A stretch of DNA of 64,000 nucleotides from Penium margaritaceum (taxonomy: Eukaryota; Streptophyta; Zygnematophyceae; Desmidiales; Peniaceae). How positions within the stretch are numbered: the stretch's first letter is position 1; every line of letters starts with the position of its first letter. The stretch lies in the NCBI GenBank assembly GCA_023375785.1, contig SZWC01000088.1:496295-560294 (forward strand), in the 5' to 3' direction. Under the pieces are notes generated by a model. It was not told the origin of the DNA, made no database searches, and was given only the letters and a program-made list of their open reading frames with translations. Below, piece after piece: positions 45,143 to 56,590 of this stretch. The translations under genes and the position numbers were made by a program.

Positions 45143-45154
45143 GTCATGGGGGAG
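45143..45154 (+). promoter_or_regulatory. Element D polypurine tract
   Basis: GTCATGGGGGAG immediately before the 3' LTR. Confidence 0.85.
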
Positions 45155-46007
45155 TGTTGGTTTTTGTGCATCTCTCATTGTACTCTGTTGTGTCCTCCCG
45201 GCTTGTGTACATCGGCGTGCAGATGACTGACGGCGAGACTTGACGCCGCTGGAGTGTCGCTTGGTGGAGCCAACACACGCTGAGGCCCACTCACTCATCG
45301 TTGGAGCCTCCTCCCTTTGGCGATGCGCTCTGCTCCATCAGCAGGCCTCCTCGGTGGTCAGGCTGCCGGCAGTCACTACCACTGTAGATGGTGCCTGCAT
45401 GCACCTAGCGCTGTGTCTAGCTGTGGCACAGCGTCTGTAGCATCATGCGGTGCCTAGGGTCCATGTCTACTGCTGTATGGCCCTGTTTGGCATCGTTGGC
45501 TGTCGTAGGCACTGCCTGGGTTCGGGCAGCCATAACTTCTTGTAGCTATTATTCTAGCTGATTTTGACCGCACGACTGCGTTCGCAGCGTCGGTATTATG
45601 GTATGGTCCAGTTTTCAGGCAAAACGGACGACACCTGGGTTTTGGGCTGTCAGGCGTCTGGCAGAGCTCACCGAGGAAACCCCGCCTGCCAGAAAACAGG
45701 TCTAGCACTATTTTATGATTGGCTGGTTATTTGAGTAACAAGTTCTACACTAGTGGGGGGGGGCTAGAACTTGGAGGGGTCTCCAATTGTTGCTCATTCT
45801 TCATTCCTAATCAGTTACTTTCATTTTTCAGCTGCTTTCTGGCGCTAACACTGGCGCGCGCGTTTCTGATTGACAAACCCAAAGCTTCCAGACTTAGACT
45901 CTACAGCCACCGACTGAGGGGGTAGCAGACTTAAGCAACGAGCGTGGAAGCCTGTATGCTGCATCAACAATGCATGCGGCCCCAACCTACTACCTAGGTT
46001 TCCAGCA
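45155..46007 (+). repeat. Element D 3' LTR
   Basis: 853 bp, TGTTGG...AGCA, followed by the TSD ATTGT. Confidence 0.88.
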
Positions 46008-46012
46008 ATTGT

Positions 46013-46198
46013 GTCATACTCCTATAACATACGATTACCCCCTTCAACGTGAGAGCAAAATCGTACAACACATTCATATAAACAACATAATTACATAGGA
46101 ACGAGCGACAAGATACCCACCATGTCCAAACTTTATGCTGTTGTGCCCGCATGTGCTCAAAATGTTACCGGAAACTCGGACTACTTTCATTTAGTAAT
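46013..46198. other. Host remnant between D and E
   Basis: About 190 bases of AT-richer sequence without a gene. It ends at the E target duplication CGCGT (46199-46203) and continues at 54401 on the far side of E. Confidence 0.7.
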
Positions 46199-46203
46199 CG
46201 CGT

Positions 46204-46821
46204 TGTAGTTGTTGGGAAGCTTCCTATGTGTGTTAGATGAAGCAGAGTGGAAAGAGACATGAAGCACGAGACACGCCATGGATGCGGTCGAGACTTTCTT
46301 AGAAGCACTTGCAGCTTACACCAAGACAAGAATAAGTGAGGGGGAGCGAGCGAGGTAAGAACACACTAGTGAGCTCGTACCCACACCAAGCATCACGCTC
46401 GGTTGGGCTAGTGCCGCCACCCGGGGGTAGAGCTTTCACTCGGAATATTCAGGGGCGGCTACTCACCAGCTCTCGGTTAAGACCGGCATGGTGGCCCCCC
46501 AAGGATCAGCACCCGGGAAATAGGCAGCTCCTCCAAAAGCACTAAAGGCAAGAGGGAAAAGAGGAAGGGCACGGCAGTGAGAATGTACGAGCCCTACCAA
46601 CGACCGCATCACAGAGTCATAGAGAAAACATGCAACGGTCACACATGTGCCACAGGGCACTCCTGGGCCCAGCAGTAGTGTGAAGGCATCAGAGGTCCCA
46701 GCCAGAACGGGCTCGCCTGAAGCTTCCCAGGTAGGATCATTGTTACTTAATCTGTACATGTGTGTGTACAACGTGGGAGGCAAAAGGGCATAGAGTTGTG
46801 AGTGGCCAATGAACTTCAACA
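46204..46821 (-). repeat. Element E 3' LTR
   Basis: Starts TGTAGTTG, ends TTCAACA. Several percent diverged from its partner. Confidence 0.87.
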
Positions 46822-46914
46822 ATCCCCCATGACCTGCAGGCAACGAATCCCACACACATGAGAGGACAAAAAACGGGAAAATCACAAGAGGCGATAGAGA
46901 TATACTAGAGCCAA

Positions 46915-49900
46915 TCAACCTGGATCATGCTGACAGATGAGACCAACGGAATGAACAACACTTTTGAAGACATTATGAGTAAGGGCCTTCGTGAGAAAGT
47001 CAGCTCTCTGAGAACAAGTGTCCACCGAGGCAACCTGGGCGGTGCCAGCAGCAGTGCACTCATGAACAAAATGGTGCTCCACATTGATGTGCTTGGTGCG
47101 TGAGTGATGCATGCCGTTGTTTTCAGCATGATTGTCGCAGCGTAGAGTGATGCAATGGATGGGTACACGCAGTTGTTGCAGCAAACGACACAACCAGAAA
47201 GCCTCACACGTACCTACACCAAGAGCAACATACTCAGCCTCCGCAGTGCTGCGTGCAACTCACCCTTGTTTGCCACTTTTCCAGGACACTGCAGTGCCAC
47301 CGACCAAAAAGATGTATCCTGTTCGACTGCGAGCATAAAAATCATGGGCCCAGTCACTGTCTGTGACGCCGTCCACCACGACTGAGGGCTGTGCACAAAA
47401 GTGCAGTCTAACGTGAGGGGTGGAGAGCGTGTAGCGCACTACGCACAATGCTGCCTGAAGATGACGCTCACGGGGCAGTGGGAGAACTGGGACAAAAAGT
47501 TCACAACAAACGCCACATCAGCGCGGGTGGTTGTAGCGAGGTACATCAAGGAGCCAATGACACGGAGGTAATCGGTCACATCGACTGTCTCCCACAGTGT
47601 GAAGACATCCAGAGACTTCAGCGAGGACTGACCAGCGGGTGTCATGAGAGTGGACACCGTGGGGACTGATGTGAGGAGTGGGGCGAAGTGCTCTCCCAGG
47701 CTGCGCACATACGCAGCCTGATGGACGTGCAGAGGGCAACGACCACGTTCACGTTCCAACTCCATGCCCAGAAAAACAAGAGCTGGACCAAGATTCTTCA
47801 TCTTATATGCCGCCTGGAGCAGGGTCTTGACCACCGCAACAGATGCGGCGTCAAAGGAGGCAATGAGGAGGTCGTCCACATAGACAAGAATGACGACAAG
47901 TGGTTTGGTGGGGGCACTAAGGGACAGTGCGGGGTCCACAGTGCTCCTTCTGTAACCCCCCCCCTTTTCAAGGGTGGATGTATTCTTTTGGTTCCAACAA
48001 CGTGGGGACTGTTTCAGGCCATAAAGGGCCTTGCGCAAGCGCTATACTTGGCTTGTTCCATCCGAGAAGCCGGGTGGTTGCACCATATAAATTTCCTTGT
48101 CCAACTTACCATGGAGAAAGGCATTGTTGACATCCATTTGCTCAAGCTCCCAGTCATGCGGAGCAACCAGGCTTAGAAGAGCCTGGCTGTAGTATATCGA
48201 CCAACTGGGGTGAAGGTCTTGTTGCAGTCAACACCTAGGATTTGAGAAAATCCTTTTGTACTGAGACGAGCCTTGTACCATTCAATTGTGTTGTCAGGAT
48301 TCAGCTTGCGACGATACACCCATTTGGCAGCCACTGCTTTGCGACCCGGTGGGAGGTCGACAAGCTCGTACACACCATGCTCAGATGGTGCATTGAGTTT
48401 TGCCTTCATGGCCTGCTCCCACAACGAGGAGTCTGAGGCCGTGCGGGCTGCCTGCACAGTCAAGGGTTTGGGAGGCATAGGAGGCAGCCCAGGGGCAGCG
48501 AAATACGATGCAACGTACCCAGCTACAGACGAAGATAGAGCTGAGTGGAACTCTTCCTCAACAAGAGAGTAGCCAAGTGCTGTACTAGGATGCATGATAG
48601 ATGCCGCTGTGGACAGGGAAGAGGTGGTAAGACCCAGGGCACGAAGACCAGGGTCACCAGAGACAACGGGATGAGACTGAGAGGGAAGTACCCGGAGGTG
48701 CCCAGCACGAGTGTAGGGTGAAACCGGTGGGATGGACGACACACGCGCGGAGGGAGAAGGAGCAGTGTGGCATGGCTACACAGACGGAGGTGGAGAGTCA
48801 ACAGGATCCAAAGGTTCAGAGAGAGCCGGCGGTGGAGACATAATGCCGGTTGGAGGGAAAGAGGACGAGGCTGCGGGTGAGGGAGCAGAGGACTCAAGAG
48901 AGGCAGCATCAGTGGCGTCAGAAGATGGACGAGTGGGAGGTGAGGCCAAAGGAGAAAAGGACAGTGAGGGCACGGAGGGTAAGGCTGAAGTCTGCTCCGT
49001 CACCTTGTCAACAGAGGGAGTCGAGGGATGCCCAAAGGGGAGAGTAGGAGGCCCAGATGGCAAAGAACCACCCCCACCCCGAGAGGGCGGAGAGAGGGAC
49101 CCACCAAAGCGGGGAGAGTCACGCTCAAACAAGTGTTCAAAGAAGAGCGCATCACGAGACTCAAGGACGCGGCAGCGGGAAGGGTCCCAGAAGCGCCACG
49201 CCTTAGAGAATAGAGAGGTGCCCAGAAAGATATAGAGCCGACCACGAGGAGATAGCATACCGTCCCGTTGGTCCGTGGGAACCCACACAGAGGCAAGACA
49301 TCCCCAGACGCGTGCAAGCCGGAGGTCAGCACGCTGACCAGTCCAACGTTCAAAGGGAGTGACAGAGTGGGGAAGGGGGCCATGAGGGACACGGTTCCAG
49401 ACCCAGGTCATGTAGGACATGGCCTCAAAGGAAAAGAGAGGGAGTTTCCCCGAGGCAGAGAGGAGAGAGCGGACATCATCAGCAAGAGTACGGTTGAGTG
49501 TTCGAAGACACCATTTTGCTGGGGGGTGTAAGGGGCAGAGGATTCAAGCCGGACACCACGCAACTCAAGGAAGCGAGAGGTGGGACCAAAGAACTCACCA
49601 CCATGGTCATTGCAAAACACGCACAAGGGCCAGAGACATGCACGCTCGGCCTGTGGGAGCCGGGACACAAGGACATTAGTGACATCACTTTTGTGGCGAA
49701 GGGCAAAGACCCAATGGTAGTGAGAGAAGTCATCAATTAAGCACAGGACGTAGCGGCTGAGACCACCAAGGAAGTCATGGGGCAAAGGACCCATGATGTC
49801 AGCATGGACAAGGTCAAGAGGGTGCGAAGTGAAAGACTGAGAGGTCGAGAAAGGGGAACGGTGCATTTTCCCACTGGCATAGTCAAGACAGATGTTTGTG

Positions 49901-50645
49901 TAGGGTGGAGCAAACGTGGCCGGGTCAAGGCCAAGGGCGGGCCGAAGGCAAAGAAGGTGCTGGATGGCGGTAGTGTGAATGTGGCAGAGGCGACGATGCA
50001 AGAGATTAGCATGCTCAGGACACAAGGATGGGGCGACATGAACAAGAGCAGAAGCAACGGAAGACGAGGGTAACGTGGAAGGTAGACAGGGCATGGAACA
50101 GGCCATCACATCGCATGCCACGAAGAACAACACGGCCAGACGAGCGCAGAGAGATAGAGGCAAGGCCACGGCTAGACGAGAAGTCCCTGCCCTGGTCGTC
50201 AAGGGTGGTCATAGAGAGAAGACTGACTTCAATATCAGGCACGTACAACACGTTGGGAAGGTAAACAGTACCACTAGGACCAACAAACCGGACAACATCA
50301 ACACCTTGAACAGGGAGAAGCCGGCCGGAGCCTATACACACACAGTAAACGAACTGAAAAGGTCCAAAGGACACAAAGGAGGAACGTCAGGAGGTCATGT
50401 GATGCGTGGTCTCGGAGTCAATAATCCAGAGGCCAAGAGAGGCATGGGTGGATGGTAGGACAAGGCAAACAGGGACAGTGCCAAGGGGCAGCAAGGGAGG
50501 ACAAGCAACCAAGACGAGTGGGGAACGTATGAGACTGCCAATCCTCAATCCAGGCACGATCATCAGGCAAGTCCCCCTGGACACGACCAGAGGATGTACC
50601 ACGAAGAGTGACCTCAGACTCACAGACAAACATGGGACTGGCCAC
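46915..50645 (-). pseudogene. Element E pol: protease to RNase H
   Basis: Protease block near 50400-50450 reads WIIDSETTHHMT, where Copia proteases have DSGATHHM; the catalytic DSG is lost by G-to-A changes. Pre-integrase HRRLCHIH and integrase with VHADIMGPL and CNDHGGEFFG are in 49408-50202. After PQQNGV the frame is lost near 49500 (no catalytic ERWNR). The linker and LRLARVW region are in 48776-49420. Reverse transcriptase (RRKLNPDN, KTFTPVGR) ends in a stop near 48173 and resumes 48038-47439 with VYVDD near 47880. RNase H pieces (VTDSDWA, AEAEY, DN) lie in 47450-46915, ending at a stop at 46915. Confidence 0.8.
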
Positions 50646-52316
50646 TCACACTCTCACCTTCCTGAGAGCGAAGGTGAAGGAGCTCCGCCAGCCGACGCTC
50701 AAGAGTACATTCCTTGTCGTGGCGATCAGAGGAGCGTTCCGAGGAGTGGTCTAAGGAGCGGTTGGAGAAGTGCCCGTTGTCACGAGCCCAGTGGGGCACA
50801 GAGTAGTGAGAGGGCTGGGGTCCATAGTATGGAGGGCCAGATGGAGGAGGAATCCAGTCTCATGGGCTGGGAGCAGAAGCTGTTGGTTGAATGGGGGCAA
50901 GCGTGGTGGAGAGTGCTGAGGCCGAGGAAGAGGATGAGGAGGGTTCAATCGTCACGGCAGCAGTGGCGGAGGAGGTGGTAACACCGTTGCGGGCCTAGTG
51001 GGCACGCATGGAGGAGGCCAAGCGTGCATCGTTACGACGAGCAGGACATTTTGGTGTAGAGTGGCCAGAGGCACCACAGTTCCAGCAGGTGGTCTCAGTA
51101 GCAGTGGGGATGAAGTTCTTGCCACCGCGACCACCTCCACGTCCTTTGCTCCCTCGGCCGCTACCACGGCAAGAACCACCACCCCCTCCCCAAGGGGCAC
51201 CCTGAGTAGAGTGCGCCGCAGCTTGTGAAGGGGATGAGGCAGAAGAGGCTACAGAAGAAGAGGAAGAGGAGGAGGTGGTGACAGCAGCTAGCGCAGCACG
51301 GTGCATGCGCTTGTTCTGCAAGGCGTTCTACAAGTCGGTGAGACGCGAGGCAGTGAAATCAAAGAGGGGGCCGGTCTCGGGTGGGGAATCTGATGGAACA
51401 GGTGCAGAGGCAAGGCGGTTGAGTTCTCCTTGAGTGACGTGGAGATACAAGTCAGACAGCTCAGGAATGAGGCCAGCAACGATGGACAAGCAGGCTGAGA
51501 GAGGGCCGGGAGCGGCCCTGTCAAGGTCTCGCAGCAGGCGTAGACTGCGCGTCCAATACTCATTTGCCGTCTCATCCGCCCGCATCTGCAAGGTGTTGAA
51601 CTGGACAGTGAGAGCACTTTGGGCAGCGTGTCCAGTCACTGTTTTGCGGCGGCGGATGAGAGCATAGGCGTCGATGGGATCAACAGGGATGCCGCGGGAA
51701 GGGTTTGCGTTATACGTACCGATATCATCAAGGAGATTCTCGGGTCCTGTGTTGATGAGGGCTCTCCTAGCCGAGCAGTCTCTACTGGTTGTGGTACAAA
51801 TGACGACTTGGTAGGAGAATAATACTCCCAAAGTATCTCACCCTGGGCCCATGCGCTGAAGCGCGTCTCCTAGGATGTGAAAGTAACTTTAGACATTAAC
51901 TGTGGTGGTGGCGTTTCGAAGTCTTCCTGCCCAGTTGGGAGCGGAGTACAGGCAAAGGCTGCTGCTGAGAGAGAGGGAGAAGAGGAGTTGGCAACAGCAC
52001 CACTAGGAGGAGCAGACGAGTCTGCCGAACCGGACTTTGTAGTGGGGAGGACTGCAGCTAGGCCTGGAATGGCACGCAGCTGCTCAATGACTAATGTGGC
52101 CACTGTGGCCGCTAGCTCGTGTTGTGCTTCCTGTCCCTTATGAAGCTCATCCTCAACTTTGCGGCGCTCTGCTTGTGCCTCGCTAAGACCGGCCTGGAGG
52201 GCCTCTATAGTCTCCTCGGGCCCAGGAATGATGAGAGAATGGAACCTTGAATGTAGGTGGAGTGATAAGAAAATGCAGGAGAGTGCAAGAGAGTACAGGA
52301 AGGTGCAATGTGACAC
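50646..52316 (-). pseudogene. Element E gag
   Basis: N-terminal coiled-coil-like segment (EALQAGLSEAQAERRKVEDE) in the frame ending at 51870. This is followed by RFSAWAQGEILWEYY in a shifted frame and a core with TVTGHAAQSALTVQFNTLQ in 51831-51328. A TAG (near 51328) precedes a Gly-rich tract and a zinc knuckle CWNCGASGHSTPKC near 51050-51090. The block order is the same as in element B. Frameshifts and stops prevent expression. Confidence 0.75.
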
Positions 52317-52477
52317 TGTGCAATGCAGCGCTCACCGGGTTGGTGACAAGGAAGAAGGGTGAAGAGCGGTGGGACAACAGCTTCGGTCGAGGAGAACAGG
52401 ACCGCCACTTAACCTACGACTGCCATGGTGAGACAGAGGAGCCCTGTAGCAGCGGCTCTGGCGATTGCAGCTGTAGC

Positions 52478-53104
52478 TCATGCCACCAGAACGCCGGTGG
52501 TGATGTATGGTATGACGTTGCGAGGAGCACCAATAGGTGTTAGCACTATTGTGGTGGTGGATGCCCGAATGGATCCAACGGTGTTGGAGGTGGCGTCTGC
52601 TGTAGTGGAGGCTGCCGTGGCAATAGATGCTGCCGCTACTGTGATCTGGGTGGCAATGTTTGCATCAGCAGCTGCAAGTAGAGTGAGAGAGGCAGCAGTC
52701 TGTGCGTATGCCTCAGTTGCACGGCCAACGACCGTCTGTGTAGGTGCACGGCAGGCCCTAGCCGTAGCTACGAAGGGAGCCACGGCACCAGCGGCTGCGT
52801 CAAGGACAGCGCTTGCCAACCCAATGGAGTCGGTGTGGACAGGGAGAACGAGGATGACACTGGGTACCTCGGGTGCCGTAGATGTCTCGTTAGGGCCTGC
52901 TGTAGTAGGAAGAGAAGTTGGAGTAGGAGCAGCTGTAGGTTCGATCGGCTGAGAGTTGCAGGGTGGTTGCATACTTGGTGACCGTGGTGGTGACGGTGGA
53001 AGGTCGTCTGGGGTGTAGACCTGACGATCTATCTCCTCCCGTTCTCGCTCGGCTACAGTATCAATGTCCTCTTGCCAGTACGAGTGATCCATATGCACCC
53101 ACAT
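52478..53104 (-). CDS. Extra Ala-rich reading frame upstream of gag in element E
   Basis: A 208-codon open frame on the gag strand, about 160 bases upstream of gag. It starts with MWVHMDHSYWQED, has an acidic/charged segment (AEREREEIDRQVY), a Pro-rich linker, then a helix-like Ala/Thr/Val region (VATARACRAPTQTVVGRA, TQITVAAASIATAAS). That region aligns with the frame at 34106-34696 of element B over about 85 residues. Reading past its TGA stop gives a hydrophobic run similar to the putative membrane segment of B, so this copy may have lost its C-terminus. No known family recognised; possible roles (membrane association, particle assembly) are guesses. Confidence 0.5.
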   Translation of the reverse strand: MWVHMDHSYWQEDIDTVAEREREEIDRQVYTPDDLPPSPPRSPSMQPPCNSQPIEPTAAPTPTSLPTTAGPNETSTAPEVPSVILVLPVHTDSIGLASAVLDAAAGAVAPFVATARACRAPTQTVVGRATEAYAQTAASLTLLAAADANIATQITVAAASIATAASTTADATSNTVGSIRASTTTIVLTPIGAPRNVIPYITTGVLVA

Positions 53105-53764
53105 AGGGGTGTCCTCGTCAGCCAGTGTGAAAGATGAGTGGGGCTAGTGGTACAGCCAAGAGAGGTGCTCCAAGCACACCACACTTCGACTCGGGACTTG
53201 GCTGCGTTCGAGTGGTGTGATGCAAGGAACAGAACCTAGGGAGAAGCAAGGACAAGATGCCGCTGCAAGAAGGAAATAGGGCTGTGCACGTTGGAATGTG
53301 GAAAGGTCGCAATGCACGAAGAGGTCCGAAGAACGACTGTGCCGTGCCTCTGCCCTGTAAGAGGGACAGTGCCTAGGAGGCTGCCGGATAGGTGACGTCA
53401 GTCGCTACTGTGGTTGACGACTGGGGTAACACTGCTGCAGATTAGGGGTGCGACAATCGCACCGACCTTGAAGTCATGCCACAAGAGGAGCGTACGTCAC
53501 TCAGCGTGCGCCGGTGGGCCGAAAGTAGAGCACGCGAGGTGGAGGTGAGAGAACCTAGCCTCCGAGTCCCGACAAAACCGAGGAGTCCAAGATGGGAAGG
53601 GATGGCAAGATGGCCACACAGTGATGAAGGGACGGGCTAGCCGAAGAGACGGCAGGCCCGAAGAGGTGGTGCGGCACTTGAAGCACCGCAACGGTTGCCA
53701 AAAGACTCTCGGCGCCTCACACACAGGTCCACGACGCACGCATCGCAGGGGGCTACCCCTGCTT

Positions 53765-53776
53765 GCTCTGATACCA
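53765..53776 (-). promoter_or_regulatory. Element E primer-binding site
   Basis: Minus strand TGGTATCAGAGC adjoining the 5' LTR. Confidence 0.9.
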
Positions 53777-54395
53777 GTAGTTGCTAGGAAAATTCCTATT
53801 TGTGTTAGATGAAGCGGAGTGGAAAGATACATGAAGCGCAAGACACGCAATGGATGCGGTGGAGACTTTCTTAGAACCACTTGCAACTTACACCAAAACA
53901 AGAATAAGTGAGGAGGAGTGAGCGAGGTAAGAACACACCGGTGAGCACGTACCCACACCAAGCATCACGCTCGCTTGGGCTAGTGCCGCCACCCGGGGGT
54001 CAAGCCCGACCACTCGGAATATTCCGAGGGCGACTACTCACCAGCGCTCGGTCAAAACCGGCACGGTGGCCCCCTAAGGATCAGTACCCGGGAAATAGGC
54101 AGCTCCTCCAAAGCACTAAAGGCAAGAGGGAAAAGAGGAAGGGCACGGCAGTGAGAATGTACGAGCCCTACCAACGACCGCATCACAAAGTCATAGAGAA
54201 AACATGCAACGGTCACATATGTGCCACAGGGCACTCCTGGGCCCAGCAGTAGTGTAAAGGCATGAGAGGCTCCAGCCAGAACGGGCTCGCCTAAAGCATC
54301 CCAGGTAGGACTATTGTTACTCAATCTGTACATGTGTGTACACAGTGTGGGAGGCAAAAGGGCATAGAGTTGTGAGTAGCCAATGGACTTCAACA
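53777..54395 (-). repeat. Element E 5' LTR
   Basis: 619-bp partner of 46204-46821. The TSD CGCGT follows at 54396-54400. Confidence 0.87.
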
Positions 54396-54400
54396 CGCGT

Positions 54401-54633
54401 ATCTGGTGTCCGCCATTTGAACGACGGCATATCCGAGTCCGACATCGCTGACACGGCATACCATAGTACGTAAGATTAATCACCGCATACCGACAACAAA
54501 ACAGCCGAATAGTGAACATTACACGAACGCGATCTAGTGGACATCCAACCGGATGTGTACACGACAGTTTGTCGTACTCGCCAAAAAACCACCGTGTCCG
54601 TTCGGTTACTTGGAGTACAGTTCATGGTGACAA
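54401..54633. other. Host remnant between E and F
   Basis: Non-coding. Its start continues the sequence interrupted at 46203 and, together with it, resembles 36622-36765. Nothing else recognised. Confidence 0.65.
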
Positions 54634-55481
54634 TGGTTGGATTTTTTTGCATCCCTCATTGTGCTCCGTTGTGTCCTCTCGGCTTGTGTAAATCAGCGTG
54701 CAGATGACTGACGGCGAGACTCGAAGCTGCTAGAGTGTCGTCCAGTGGAGCCGACGCACGTTGAGGCCTACACGTAGTGCGCTAGAGCCTCCTCCCTGCG
54801 GCAACATGCTCAGCTCCATCGGCAGGCCTCCTCGGCGGTCGGGCCGCCGGCGGTCACTGCCACCGCAAATGTTGTTTGCATGTGTCCAGCACTGGATCTG
54901 ACTATACTATTGCGTCTGCAGCGTCATGCTCTGTCTAGGGTCCATGTCTCATGTTGCGTGGCACTGTTTGGCATCATGGACCATCGTAGGCACTGCCTGG
55001 GTTCGGGCAGCCATAACTCTTCGCTCCTATTTCCTAGCTACTTCTGACCGCACGACTACGTTTGCAGTGTTGGTATTATGGTATGGTCCAGTTTTAAGGC
55101 AAAACAGACGACGACCGGATTTTGGGCTATTGGCCGTCTTGTAGGGCTCAGCGAGAAAACCTTGCCTTCCAGAATATAGGTCTAGGTCTTTGATTGGCTG
55201 GTCATCTGAGTAACAAGCTCTACAGAGCCGGGGGGAAGCTAGAACTTGGAAGAGTCTCCCATTGTTGTTCATTCTTCATTCCTAATCAGTCACTTTCAGT
55301 TTTCAGCTGCTTTCTGGCACTGACACTGGCGCGTGCGTTTTTGAGTAACAAACCCAGAGCATCTGGACTTAGACTCTAGAGTGGCAGACTGAGGGGGCAT
55401 CAGACTAAGCAACGAGCGTGGAAGCCCGCACGCTGCATCAACAATGTTGCTGCTCCAATCTCCCGCCTAGCATTTCTAGTT
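54634..55481 (+). repeat. Element F 5' LTR
   Basis: 848 bp, similar along its length to both D LTRs. No 3' partner in the window. Confidence 0.82.
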
Positions 55482-55493
55482 TGGTATCAGAGC
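55482..55493 (+). promoter_or_regulatory. Element F primer-binding site
   Basis: TGGTATCAGAGC directly after the LTR, better preserved than in D. Confidence 0.9.
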
Positions 55494-55575
55494 CAGAGCG
55501 TAGCAGCAACAGCAGAAGACTGGCGTACAGGTGCCAAACAATGCCGATAGACCCCCATACATGCGAGTGCAGGGG

Positions 55576-55687
55576 AAATGTTGCCGGATTTCTTCCGGCG
55601 GCATTGACCCGCCTGGTGGCGGCGTCAGATTTTTTCCATGGCCACTTGGCCACGGGAAATGTTGCCGGATTGTTTTTCCAGCAGTAG
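55576..55687 (+). promoter_or_regulatory. Paired hairpins downstream of the primer-binding site, element F
   Basis: Hairpins at 55576-55605 (AATGTTGCCGGA / TCCGGCGGCATT) and 55656-55687 (weaker). Same order and spacing as in D. Confidence 0.5.
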
Positions 55688-55769
55688 TGACCCCCACGCG
55701 TGATGCCAGGAGGTGAGCGGGCAGCGACATCACGCATTGTGATGACGACGCACGCGACAACGTCACCCA

Positions 55770-56590
55770 GGTGCAGTGACTGGCAGCAGCAGCAAGGAGC
55801 AGTAGCAACAACAGCCTGCAGTAGTATTAGTAGCTTGCGAGAGCATCGAGTAGTGGCAACAGCGGCTAGCAGCAGCAGCCGGCAGTAGCAACAGCTCGTA
55901 GTAGATCGCAGCAGTAGCAGCCCGCAACAGCAGTAGCAGCCAGCAACAGCAGCTCGTAGTAGGAGCAACTTAGAGCAGTAGTAGTAGTAGTGGCAGTGGG
56001 CGGCAGCTGCAACAGCAAGCAGCAGCAGCAGGAGAAGGCTGTAGCAGCAGCGGTAGCGAGCAACAGTAGCAGCTGGCTGCAGGAGCAGGAGCCGGTAGCA
56101 GCCAGCAGCAGGAGTAGCTAGCACCAGTCGCTACAGCAGCAACCAGCAGCATCAGTTACTGCAACTGCTCGCAACCCACTGCTCACCACGAGTAATGACC
56201 TGCAAGCAGCAGGTTCACTGCTTGCAGCAAGCAGCAAACTGTGAGTAGCGAGTAGCGAGCAAGCTACTCGCAGGTTGCTGCTCACAGCGAGCAGCGAGCT
56301 CATTGTGACCAACAAAAACAAAATCCCCCACCCCACCAACGGCTTGACAGCAGTTGCAGCCACTACCATAGCCACTACAACAGCCACAGCATCTCCAACA
56401 GCTCGTAGCAGCGTAGCTGCAACAACAGCAGCAAGAGCACCTGCTGCTGCAACCGCAGCCATAGCAGCAACATCAGCCACAACAGCCGTAGCAGCAATCC
56501 TTGTAGCAGTGGTAGCAGCCGCTGCTGCACCAACAACCGTAGTAACAATATCAGTAGCAACCGCAGCAGCTGCTGCAACAGCAGTCTAGC
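55770..56590 (+). repeat. CAG/GCA-rich repeat leader, element F
   Basis: Imperfect triplet repeats. Reading frames of any length here are Ala/Ser/Leu runs and are not called as genes. TGACGTCA sites at 56736 and 56756 follow it. Confidence 0.8.

Larger units (their letters stand above)
36886..46007 (+). mobile_element. Element D: decayed Copia retrotransposon with MITE insertion
   Basis: LTRs of about 841 and 853 bp (36886-37726 and 45155-46007) and the TSD ATTGT (36881-36885, 46008-46012). It reads on the plus strand: degenerate primer-binding site, a 2.3-kb leader with paired hairpins, CAG-type repeats and TGACGTCA motifs, gag, protease, integrase, reverse transcriptase, RNase H, then polypurine tract GTCATGGGGGAG at 45143-45154. 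Element F is its closest relative. The element has a 571-bp MITE in its leader, deletions in gag and reverse transcriptase, and several stops and frameshifts. Confidence 0.9.
46204..54395 (-). mobile_element. Element E: decayed Copia retrotransposon, sister family of B
   Basis: LTRs 46204-46821 and 53777-54395 (618 and 619 bp), TSD CGCGT (46199-46203 and 54396-54400), primer-binding site TGGTATCAGAGC on the minus strand at 53765-53776, and a GGTCATGGGGGA-type polypurine tract at 46822-46834. Gag and the extra upstream frame are clearly related to those of B. Pol has many frameshifts and stops, and the protease active site is altered, so the copy is dead. Confidence 0.9.
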
